From assembly GCA_017467745.1 (NCBI GenBank), contig JAFUKV010000127.1, positions 1 to 11,884 on the forward strand: 11,884 bases of DNA. Direction: 5' to 3'. Under the pieces are notes generated by a model. The model was not told the origin of the DNA. It saw only the letters and a program-made list of their open reading frames with translations, and searched no databases. Below are positions 1-6,597 of this stretch, piece after piece. Source of the stretch: Bacteroidaceae bacterium (GTDB lineage: Bacteria; Bacteroidota; Bacteroidia; Bacteroidales; CHK158-818). Every line of letters begins with the position of its first letter. The stretch's first letter is position 1. The position numbers and the translations under genes were made by a program.

Positions 1-93
1 TTACAATAGAAACAGAAAAATACTCCTGCATTATGCTTACAAACGGAATAAGCTATTGAACGTCTTTTCCGTATCATTTAGAACATTCGATAT

Positions 94-1536
94 ATGCAAA
101 TAGATTCGTCCTTATGGGCAGAACATTTAAAACTTCCCATATTTTCACTTATCGGTTCCATAGCCGACGAAGCACAACAACCGTGTTACGTTATCGGAGG
201 GTATGTTCGCGATATTTTTCTAAACCGTCCCTCCAAAGACATAGACATCGTTACGTTAGGAAGCGGAATAGATCTCGCTACGGCCTTAACCAAACGACTT
301 GGGAAAGGCGCATATCTATCTGTTTTTAAAAATTTCGGAACAGCCCAAGTCAAATATAAAAATCTAGAAATCGAGTTTGTCGGCGCCCGAAAAGAATCGT
401 ATAACCGAAATTCTCGAAAACCGGTTGTGGAAAACGGCACATTGGCCGACGATCAAAATCGGCGTGATTTCACAATTAACGCTTTGGCTATTTGCCTGAA
501 CAAAAAACATTTTGGAGAATTAATCGATCCGTTTGGCGGACTGACCGACTTGGAAAATAAAATTATCCGTACTCCTCTCGACCCGGATATTACATTCAGC
601 GACGACCCTCTACGAATGATGCGGGCAATACGTTTCGCCACACAATTAGGATTCCGCATAGAAGACGGAACACTCGAAGCCATTACCCGTAATGCGGAAC
701 GTATCAATATCATATCGAAAGAACGCATCATCGACGAGTTAAACAAGATCATGAAATCGGTAAAACCGTCAACCGGCTATTTGCTGCTAAACAAATGTAA
801 TCTGCTCAAACTGATTTTTCCGGAACTCAATGCCCTTAAAGGTATAGAAACCAAAGGCGGCAAAGGACACAAAGATAATTTTTTTCACACCTTGCAGGTT
901 TTAGATAACGTTGCCGCTTCGTCTGACAATATCTGGCTGCGATGGGCGGCTCTATTGCACGATATAGCAAAACCCGTAACCAAACGTTACGATGAAAAAT
1001 TAGGTTGGACATTTCATAACCACAATTTTATCGGAGAAAAAATGATTCCTTCTATCTTCCGAAAAATGAAACTTCCCCTAAACGAAAAAATGAAATATGT
1101 ACAAAAATTGGTAGGGCTGCACATGCGTCCTATCGTTTTGGCAGAAGAAACGGTAACAGACTCTGCCGTACGCAGACTGCTTTTCGACGCAGGAGATGAT
1201 ATTGAAGACTTGATGTTATTGTGCGAGGCCGATATTACATCGAAAAATAGAGAAAAAGTAATCCGTTTCCGAGATAATTTCCAACTTGTACGTATCAAAC
1301 TGAAAGAAATAGAAGAGAAAGACCGCATCAGAAATATGCAGCCACCCATATCGGGAGAGGAAATTATGGAGATATTCAACCTTCCTCCTTGTCGAGAAGT
1401 AGGAACCATAAAAAGCGCCATCAAAGACGCTATACTTGACGGTGTTATACCGAACGAAAGAGAAGCGGCATACCGATTTATGCTTGATTACGCCAACTCT
1501 CAAAATATACCGGTTATAAAACCATTGCAAACGTAG
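94..1536 (+). CDS. cca: CCA tRNA nucleotidyltransferase (class II, HD domain)
   Basis: Predicted to add or repair the 3' CCA end of tRNA using CTP and ATP in the cytoplasm. The 480-residue product has the class II signatures in order: GGYVRD at 35-40, the metal-binding DID at 49-51, RRDFTINA at 123-130, and DDPLRMMRAIRF at 170-181, which is typical of the ATP/CTP-recognition region. A C-terminal HD domain follows, with H265, HD at 289-290, H343 and D379 as likely metal ligands. This nucleotidyltransferase plus HD architecture is common in the family. The ATG at 94 is the first start after an in-frame TAG at 79-81. No clear Bacteroidota promoter is visible in the 93 bases upstream, so it may be transcribed from outside the window. 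The stop is TAG. A poly(A) polymerase, which shares the fold, is the main alternative, but these motifs fit CCA addition best. Confidence 0.93.
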   Translation: MQIDSSLWAEHLKLPIFSLIGSIADEAQQPCYVIGGYVRDIFLNRPSKDIDIVTLGSGIDLATALTKRLGKGAYLSVFKNFGTAQVKYKNLEIEFVGARKESYNRNSRKPVVENGTLADDQNRRDFTINALAICLNKKHFGELIDPFGGLTDLENKIIRTPLDPDITFSDDPLRMMRAIRFATQLGFRIEDGTLEAITRNAERINIISKERIIDELNKIMKSVKPSTGYLLLNKCNLLKLIFPELNALKGIETKGGKGHKDNFFHTLQVLDNVAASSDNIWLRWAALLHDIAKPVTKRYDEKLGWTFHNHNFIGEKMIPSIFRKMKLPLNEKMKYVQKLVGLHMRPIVLAEETVTDSAVRRLLFDAGDDIEDLMLLCEADITSKNREKVIRFRDNFQLVRIKLKEIEEKDRIRNMQPPISGEEIMEIFNLPPCREVGTIKSAIKDAILDGVIPNEREAAYRFMLDYANSQNIPVIKPLQT

Positions 1537-1554
1537 GTTTATGATTGCCCAACT

Positions 1555-1598
1555 TTTATAAAATTTCTTTCTATAAAGAATATCTTTCATTTTATAAA
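1555..1598 (+). repeat. Nested AT-rich inverted repeats, possible weak cca terminator
   Basis: An outer inverted repeat pairs TTTATAAAAT (1555-1564) with ATTTTATAAA (1589-1598). Inside it, TTCTTT (1565-1570) pairs with AAAGAA (1575-1580) around the loop CTAT. The TATAAA core occurs three times. The stems are almost pure A/T, so the structure is weak, but it begins 18 bases after the cca stop and could affect 3' end formation. No T-tract follows, so it is not a standard intrinsic terminator. Confidence 0.35.
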
Positions 1599-1706
1599 GG
1601 AGAACTCAGCATACATCTTGTTACTAAAAGCGACAAAAAAGTACGCATACTTATTCAAAATGCCACAAAATATCTATTTTTACAGTTTTTTGTTGTTTTT
1701 ATTTCC

Positions 1707-1722
1707 AAAATGCTTGCATTTT
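1707..1722. promoter_or_regulatory. Palindrome over the gdhA -33 region, candidate operator
   Basis: AAAATGC (1707-1713) and GCATTTT (1716-1722) form a perfect 7-bp inverted repeat separated by two bases. The presumed -33 TTG (1714-1716) lies at its centre, where a bound regulator would interfere with or assist RNA polymerase. The symmetry is seen directly. The regulatory role is inferred, and no regulator gene lies in the window. Confidence 0.4.
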
Positions 1723-1745
1723 ATTTTTCAATTGTCGTATATTTG
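1714..1745 (+). promoter_or_regulatory. Bacteroidota-type promoter of gdhA
   Basis: The -7 box TATATTTG (1738-1745) matches the Bacteroidota consensus TAnnTTTG exactly. A TTG at 1714-1716 lies 21 bases upstream and can serve as the -33 element. Transcription would start near 1752, giving a leader of about 85 bases before the gdhA ATG. Confidence 0.65.
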
Positions 1746-1836
1746 CAACGCATAAGAGAAAGTGTGGATTTATGCACCGATAAAAATGAGATTATCTACC
1801 GATTTTTTAAAAACGATAACTAATATATTTTAGCAA

Positions 1837-3171
1837 ATGAATGCACAAGAAGTTTTAAGCGAATTAAAAAGACGCTTTCCGAATGAACCTGAATACCATC
1901 AGGCAGTAGCAGAGGTTTTGCCTACTATCGAAGAGGCATATAATCAACACCCCGAATTCGATCGTTATAATTTGATCGAACGTCTCTGTATTCCTGATAG
2001 AATCTTTACTTTCCGTGTTACATGGATGGACGATAAAGGAAAAGTTCATACCAATATGGGATACCGTATCCAACACAACAACGCTATTGGCCCGTATAAG
2101 GGAGGTATTCGTTTCCATTCATCGGTAAACTTGTCTATTCTTAAATTCCTCGCTTTTGAACAAACTTTCAAAAACTCTCTTACAACATTGCCTATGGGTG
2201 GCGGTAAAGGGGGTTCCGATTTCAGTGCAAAAGGAAAATCAGAAGCCGAAGTCATGCGTTTCTGCCAAGCATTTATTTTGGAATTATGGAGACACATCGG
2301 CCCTGAAACCGACGTACCCGCAGGCGATATAGGTGTTGGCGGCCGCGAAGTAAGCTATATGTACGGCATGTACAAAAAATTAGCGCGCGAAAACACAGGA
2401 ACATTTACCGGTAAAGGTCTCGAAATGGGAGGATCTTTAATCCGTCCCGAAGCTACCGGTTACGGAAATGTTTATTTCTTGCTCGAAATGTTGAAAACTA
2501 AGAATATCGACCTTAAAGGTAAAGTTGTTGCCGTATCCGGTTCTGGAAACGTGGCTCAATATACTGTCGAAAAACTTATCAGCTTAGGAGCGAAAGTCGT
2601 TACCATGTCTGATAGCAACGGTTACATCTACGATCCTGACGGTATAGATGAAAAGAAACTGAAATTCATCTTTGAATTGAAAAATATCTATCGCGGACGT
2701 ATCAAAGAATATGCAGAAGAATTCGGTTGCAAATACGTTGAAGGCGGACGTCCTTGGGGTGAAAAATGCGACATCGCTATGCCGAGCGCAACACAAAACG
2801 AACTGGATGGCGACGATGCTCGCAAACTGTTAGCGAACGGATGTTTCGCCGTATCAGAAGGAGCCAATATGCCTTCTACACCCGAAGCTATCGAACTCTT
2901 CCTCGAACACAAAATATTATACGCTCCGGGTAAAGCAGCTAATGCCGGCGGTGTTTCTGTCAGCGGTTTGGAAATGGTTCAAAACTCCATGAAATTAAGC
3001 TGGACGGCAGAAGAAGTCGATACAAAATTAAAACAAATCATGCACGACATTCACGAAACTTGTATCCGTTACGGAAAACAAGCCGACGGATATGTAAACT
3101 ACGTAAAAGGAGCCAATGTCGGCGGATTTATGAAAGTAGCCAAAGCTATGATGGCGCAAGGAATAGTCTAA
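1837..3171 (+). CDS. gdhA: NADP-type hexameric glutamate dehydrogenase
   Basis: Catalyses reversible reductive amination of 2-oxoglutarate with ammonium to glutamate in the cytoplasm, a main ammonium entry point in gut Bacteroidales. The 444-residue product has the usual length of the small hexameric class. Visible motifs are GPYKGGIRFH (85-94) with substrate-binding K88, LPMGGGKGG (118-126) with catalytic K124, PAGDIGVGG (161-169) with catalytic D164, and the Rossmann SGSGNVA (234-240). SDS at 258-260, after the second strand of the nucleotide fold, fits NADP preference, although Bacteroides enzymes of this family can use both cofactors. The gene is transcribed alone, from its own promoter to a strong terminator. 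A palindrome on the -33 element suggests it is regulated. Family assignment is secure; cofactor choice is inferred. Confidence 0.97.
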   Translation: MNAQEVLSELKRRFPNEPEYHQAVAEVLPTIEEAYNQHPEFDRYNLIERLCIPDRIFTFRVTWMDDKGKVHTNMGYRIQHNNAIGPYKGGIRFHSSVNLSILKFLAFEQTFKNSLTTLPMGGGKGGSDFSAKGKSEAEVMRFCQAFILELWRHIGPETDVPAGDIGVGGREVSYMYGMYKKLARENTGTFTGKGLEMGGSLIRPEATGYGNVYFLLEMLKTKNIDLKGKVVAVSGSGNVAQYTVEKLISLGAKVVTMSDSNGYIYDPDGIDEKKLKFIFELKNIYRGRIKEYAEEFGCKYVEGGRPWGEKCDIAMPSATQNELDGDDARKLLANGCFAVSEGANMPSTPEAIELFLEHKILYAPGKAANAGGVSVSGLEMVQNSMKLSWTAEEVDTKLKQIMHDIHETCIRYGKQADGYVNYVKGANVGGFMKVAKAMMAQGIV

Positions 3172-3187
3172 TAACACTCCCTATAAT

Positions 3188-3217
3188 AAAAAAACGCCCT
3201 ATACAGGGCGTTTTTTT
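3188..3217. terminator. Strong intrinsic terminator after gdhA, probably bidirectional
   Basis: AAAAAAACGCCCT (3188-3200) pairs perfectly with AGGGCGTTTTTTT (3205-3217) around the 4-base loop ATAC, a 13-bp stem with a GC-rich top. The T7 tract ends gdhA transcription, 16 bases after its stop. The A7 tract on the left would act as a U-tract for minus-strand transcripts reading out of the relA-lipoprotein pair. Confidence 0.92.
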
Positions 3218-3276
3218 ATTATATAGCTAATTCTATCGGCTATTTAACCAACATCGTACCTTCAAAACACAAAAAA

Positions 3277-3291
3277 GAATCATATGGATTC
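3277..3291 (-). terminator. Weak hairpin with T6 tract on the minus strand
   Basis: Read on the minus strand, GAATC, a 5-base loop CATAT and GATTC are followed directly by TTTTTT (complement of 3271-3276). The stem is only 5 bp, but position and T-tract fit a terminator for the minus-strand lipoprotein gene. It would act before the stronger hairpin at 3188-3217. Confidence 0.35.
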
Positions 3292-3345
3292 ATATACGTC
3301 TCATCCTTTCAAAAACAAAGGCTTAATAACCAAAGCAAAGAAAAA

Positions 3346-3371
3346 GGATTATCTACAAATGTAAACAATCC
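3346..3371 (-). terminator. Possible weak terminator just after the lipoprotein gene
   Basis: On the minus strand GGATT and AATCC (3367-3371 and 3346-3350) enclose a 16-base loop in which TAC can pair with GTA. The hairpin is followed by TTTTTCTTT. It is weak and could be chance, but it sits about 40 bases past the stop of the minus-strand gene. Confidence 0.3.
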
Positions 3372-3413
3372 TCCCTATATTTTATAAGCAATCAATCTCC
3401 CGAAAACCGACTG

Positions 3414-4268
3414 CTACTTTTCTACTGCTTGCGCCTTTTGCTCTATCCTTTTTTTCAACAATTCTATTTTCTTCTCGGCTATCGCTTTATTTTGTTTCAA
3501 ACCGGTTATCTCCGACAATACTTTTGCCAAATCGACTGTTTCAACAATAGCTTTCTTATTCTGATCATCCAAATAATACACATAAGGAGATTTTCCCTTA
3601 TAAGTTACTTTTATACGTTCTTTCGGATAAAGGCATATTAAATCAACAACACCGCCGTCTCGCCCATCGGTATAAGTAACCACTTCCGTTTGATTTCCGT
3701 TATCTGTAAAACGGTAATTTGTCCCTCCATCATAAGGAATCTCTTCGGTCTGGGCAAAAGCTCCGTCTTTCGTATCGAGCCTCATGGCAGAATGTTCAAT
3801 CGGTTTTCGACCGAAATAGACACTCGCTATTTGTAATTTTCCCGTTTCATCAACCTGTGTCCGCAAATAATTACGTTCTACATTTCGTTCTACTTGCTGC
3901 AATTTATGAATATAAAAACCTACTTTCTGATAGGCCGTATCTTTTTCAAATACAAAATTCTTAGTTAACGGATCTACCTGCGTTTGCAAAACATTCAACA
4001 AACTATCGGAGTAGACGATTATCCGTTCCGCCTCCCGCATTTCGATAGTACGCATCAATTGCAAACCGTTTTTAATAACATCGTAGCTTTTAGGATAAAG
4101 AATACGAACGGAATCCAATTGCAGTTTAGCTTCCGAGAAACGCATCTCGTTCATCAATTGTTCTGCGCGGTTATAACGCGCCTGCGCCTTTTCATCTGCA
4201 TCCGAACAGGACATCATTCCTGCCGCCATTCCTAAAAGACATGCTATATATCTTATATTTTTTTTCAT
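3414..4268 (-). CDS. Uncharacterised lipoprotein encoded downstream of relA
   Basis: I do not recognise a named family. The 284-residue product starts with a lipoprotein signal: MKKNIRY, a hydrophobic stretch, and the lipobox MMSC with acylated C21. SDADE follows directly and resembles the acidic signals that send Bacteroidota lipoproteins to the cell surface. Residues about 24-100 look helical, with an N-terminal TPR-like stretch (RYNRAEQLMNEMRF). About 140-235 look beta-rich, and the last 45 or so residues are charged and helical, probably a coiled coil. I chose the ATG at 4268, which opens a normal signal peptide. A GTG at 4274, sharing its first base with the relA TAG, would add only two residues. 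The 5-base gap to relA suggests one transcript and translational coupling. The stop is TAG. The function is unknown. Confidence 0.85.
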   Translation of the reverse strand: MKKNIRYIACLLGMAAGMMSCSDADEKAQARYNRAEQLMNEMRFSEAKLQLDSVRILYPKSYDVIKNGLQLMRTIEMREAERIIVYSDSLLNVLQTQVDPLTKNFVFEKDTAYQKVGFYIHKLQQVERNVERNYLRTQVDETGKLQIASVYFGRKPIEHSAMRLDTKDGAFAQTEEIPYDGGTNYRFTDNGNQTEVVTYTDGRDGGVVDLICLYPKERIKVTYKGKSPYVYYLDDQNKKAIVETVDLAKVLSEITGLKQNKAIAEKKIELLKKRIEQKAQAVEK

Positions 4269-4273
4269 TATCA

Positions 4274-6484
4274 CTATGTTTTTGAACGTTCTACACTTTT
4301 TACACCTTTCACCGTTTTTATTTTCCGTATCAAACTTTCCAAAGCAGAAATATCCTCTACCAAAACAGAGATATGCCCTTGAAAAAGGCCATCGGTAGAG
4401 TCTATATTTATAGTACGCAAAGATACCTTTTTTCCCTTAGATATAATAGAAGTGATATTCGTTACAATACCTATATCATCGTGCCCGACAACTCGAAGTA
4501 CGGCGGTATATTGCGAGCCTTGCTTTCCTGACCACCGGGCTTTTACCACTCTGTACCCGAAACGCGCCCTCATTTGAGCGGCATTGGGACAATCGGTACG
4601 ATGTATTTTTATACTGCCTTGCGTAGAAACAAAGCCGAACACCTCGTCTCCGTAAATAGGATTACAACATTTCGCCAATTTATACTCAACATCTTTTAAA
4701 TTCCGGTCAATAACCAGAACATCCTCTTTATCGGACACCTCATCCGGACGAACCACAAAATTTTCTGCCGTACGTTGCTCCACAGTATCCGAATTCTCTT
4801 TTTTCCCAAGTTCAACGTACTGGTCTATTGCATCATTTACATCTAATTTTTCAGAAGCTAACGCATAATAGAAATCCGTTACGGTTTTATATCCTTTTTT
4901 CTTGATAAAACGCATCAACAACGCCTCATCCATTTCTATTTTACGATTCTTCAACCGGCGTTGCAACAGTTCTTTGCCAAACTCGCTCTCTTTCAGCGCC
5001 AACTCTTTAAGAGATTGCTTTATCTTTATCCGCGCTTTCGATGTAGAAACAATATTTAACCAATCTTGTTTAGGAGTTTGAGAAGGTGCTGTCAATATTT
5101 CAATCGTATCGCCGCTTTTTACCTGATAACGAATGGTCTGGTTTTTCCCATTTACACGTGCACCTACACATTTACATCCCAACCCGCTATGTATTAAAAA
5201 CGCAAAATCGAGAACCGTAGCCCCTTTGGGCAGTTTATACAAATCACCCTTAGGAGTAAAAACAAATACCTCTTTATCATAGAGATCCATTTTAAACTCC
5301 TTCATCAGTTCCATCGGTCCCGAATCGGCAGAATCGAGCACTTCCCTGACATTATTCAACCAATCGTCCAACCCCGACTCGCTGCTTTTTACTCCCTTGT
5401 ATTTCCAATGGGCAGCCAATCCATGTTCGGCAATCTCATCCATTCTCCGGCTACGTATCTGCACCTCCACCCATCGGTTTTGCGGACCTAAAACCGTAAT
5501 ATGCAACGATTCGTAACCATTACTTTTCGGTATAGACAACCAATCTTTCAGCCGTTTCGGATTAGGCTGATACATATCGGTAATAACGGAATATACTTGC
5601 CAACATGCCGCCTTTTCCTGTTCTACCGGCACATCCAAGATAACACGGATAGCAAACAAATCATAAATATTCTCGATATCGGTTTGCTGCTTTTTCATCT
5701 TATTCCAGATAGAATAGATAGACTTGGTGCGGCCTTTAATATCGAATTTCAACCCCACTTCTTCTATCTTCCGTTTTACCGGCCCGATAAATTCACTAAT
5801 ATATTTATCCCTACTGCGTTTTGTCTCTTTCAGCTTCTTGGCTATCTGGGTAAACGTATCTCGGTTCGTATATTTCAAAGAAAGATCTTCCAATTCAGAC
5901 TTTATCTTATACAACCCCAAACGGTGCGCTAACGGAGCATACAAATAAGAAGCCTCAAACGCAACGTCGGTACGGAATTTCTCATCGGGATGATGATTTA
6001 TCATGCGCATCAAACATAGCCTGTCGGCAATCATAATAATGATAACCCGTACATCTTCGGCAAAAGTGAGTAACAGCTTACGAAAATTTTCACTATCTAC
6101 AGCCGCATGCCGAGAATACAAACTATTGGTTTTCAACAATCGGCGTATAATAGAAACAACATCTTCGCCAAACTCCGCCTGAATATTCTGAAAATTTAGT
6201 ACCTCTTTCTCTACCAAATGATACAGAAGTACGGATATCAGCATACTTCGCTCAATTCCCACTTCTTTGGACAAAATCATTGCCGTCTGAATATTTCTGA
6301 ACAAAAGGCTAAGTCCGTTTTTATCTCTTAAATATGTATCGTTTTCTATCGCATTTTTTATCAATGCCTTTATCCGGTTGCGTTCGTCCCCTGAAATCAC
6401 CTCTTTCGATAACCGCACTAACATCTTATACGAATCCAGAAAATCGGCACGCTCATCATCCGTCAAAAAAATCTTATTTTTCAT
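4274..6484 (-). CDS. relA: RelA/SpoT-family (p)ppGpp synthetase with degenerate hydrolase domain
   Basis: Makes the alarmone (p)ppGpp from ATP and GDP/GTP when uncharged tRNA signals starvation. The 736-residue protein has the full long-RSH layout: HD-like domain (about 20-180), synthetase (about 235-365), TGS (about 404-466) with H432 in IHSGLGCK, a helical region, a zinc-finger-like CC motif (AKCCNPI, C606-C607) with HRTDC at 628-632, and a C-terminal ACT domain (about 660-730). The synthetase keeps GRTKSIYS (251-258), RLKD (311-314), NGYESLH (322-328) and VEVQIR (339-344). The hydrolase site is lost: the expected LLHDVVED reads LLYHLVEK (86-93), and R63 stands where a metal-binding His is expected. 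D154 of the ADR motif remains. It is therefore probably a synthetase without hydrolysis. Four in-frame stops end the gene (TAG TGA TAA TGA). A downstream lipoprotein gene is probably co-transcribed. Confidence 0.95.
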   Translation of the reverse strand: MKNKIFLTDDERADFLDSYKMLVRLSKEVISGDERNRIKALIKNAIENDTYLRDKNGLSLLFRNIQTAMILSKEVGIERSMLISVLLYHLVEKEVLNFQNIQAEFGEDVVSIIRRLLKTNSLYSRHAAVDSENFRKLLLTFAEDVRVIIIMIADRLCLMRMINHHPDEKFRTDVAFEASYLYAPLAHRLGLYKIKSELEDLSLKYTNRDTFTQIAKKLKETKRSRDKYISEFIGPVKRKIEEVGLKFDIKGRTKSIYSIWNKMKKQQTDIENIYDLFAIRVILDVPVEQEKAACWQVYSVITDMYQPNPKRLKDWLSIPKSNGYESLHITVLGPQNRWVEVQIRSRRMDEIAEHGLAAHWKYKGVKSSESGLDDWLNNVREVLDSADSGPMELMKEFKMDLYDKEVFVFTPKGDLYKLPKGATVLDFAFLIHSGLGCKCVGARVNGKNQTIRYQVKSGDTIEILTAPSQTPKQDWLNIVSTSKARIKIKQSLKELALKESEFGKELLQRRLKNRKIEMDEALLMRFIKKKGYKTVTDFYYALASEKLDVNDAIDQYVELGKKENSDTVEQRTAENFVVRPDEVSDKEDVLVIDRNLKDVEYKLAKCCNPIYGDEVFGFVSTQGSIKIHRTDCPNAAQMRARFGYRVVKARWSGKQGSQYTAVLRVVGHDDIGIVTNITSIISKGKKVSLRTINIDSTDGLFQGHISVLVEDISALESLIRKIKTVKGVKSVERSKT

Positions 6485-6512
6485 AAGGAACTTTCTTTAT
6501 ACTAAACGAGTT

Positions 6513-6520
6513 CAAATATA
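6513..6520 (-). promoter_or_regulatory. Candidate -7 box for relA
   Basis: The minus strand reads TATATTTG, an exact match to the Bacteroidota -7 consensus, about 30 bases upstream of the relA ATG at 6484. No convincing TTTG or TTG lies 19-21 bases further upstream, so the -33 element is weak or absent. It shares a 113-base divergent region with the promoter of the DUF4301 gene. Confidence 0.5.
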
Positions 6521-6540
6521 TAATTTTTTTAGTCGGATTG

Positions 6541-6571
6541 TTGCGGCATACAAGCTCTTTTTGTAAATTTG
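6541..6571 (+). promoter_or_regulatory. Bacteroidota-type promoter of the DUF4301 gene
   Basis: TAAATTTG (6564-6571) is an exact -7 match, and TTG at 6541-6543 is a -33 element at a 20-base spacing. Transcription would start near 6578, 20 bases before the ATG at 6598. This rules out the in-frame TTG at 6538, which lies upstream of the start of transcription. Confidence 0.65.
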
Positions 6572-6597
6572 AAGAAAATAAATCTAACAATACCGTT

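Larger units (their letters stand above)
1537..1836. other. AT-rich intergenic region between cca and gdhA
   Basis: About 300 bases with no convincing gene. Two forward frames stay open across much of it, but the proteins are low-complexity (rich in F, I, K and Y), lack an ATG-based start and run over the promoter, so I treat them as chance. The left part (1555-1598) contains nested AT-rich inverted repeats. The right part carries the gdhA promoter, an overlapping palindrome and an untranslated leader of roughly 85 bases. Confidence 0.7.

Noticed and set aside
2..103. An open forward frame at the left edge (33 codons, ending TAG inside the start of cca) that could be the tail of an upstream gene.
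   Set aside because: Too short to judge, with unremarkable residue content. A competing minus-strand ATG at 31 opens 10 codons to the edge. Neither can be supported from this window.
1545..1823. A 92-codon forward frame between cca and gdhA.
   Set aside because: It starts with TTG, has low-complexity AT-driven composition and runs across the gdhA promoter and leader, so it is probably chance.
94..6484. cca, gdhA and relA as a linked tRNA and amino-acid sensing module.
   Set aside because: The theme is attractive, but cca, gdhA and relA have separate transcription units, opposite strands and terminators between them. Simple neighbourhood is the safer reading.
6538..6597. A 20-codon N-terminal extension of the DUF4301 protein from TTG at 6538.
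   Set aside because: The well-formed promoter at 6541-6571 would place the start of transcription downstream of this codon. The ATG at 6598 fits.
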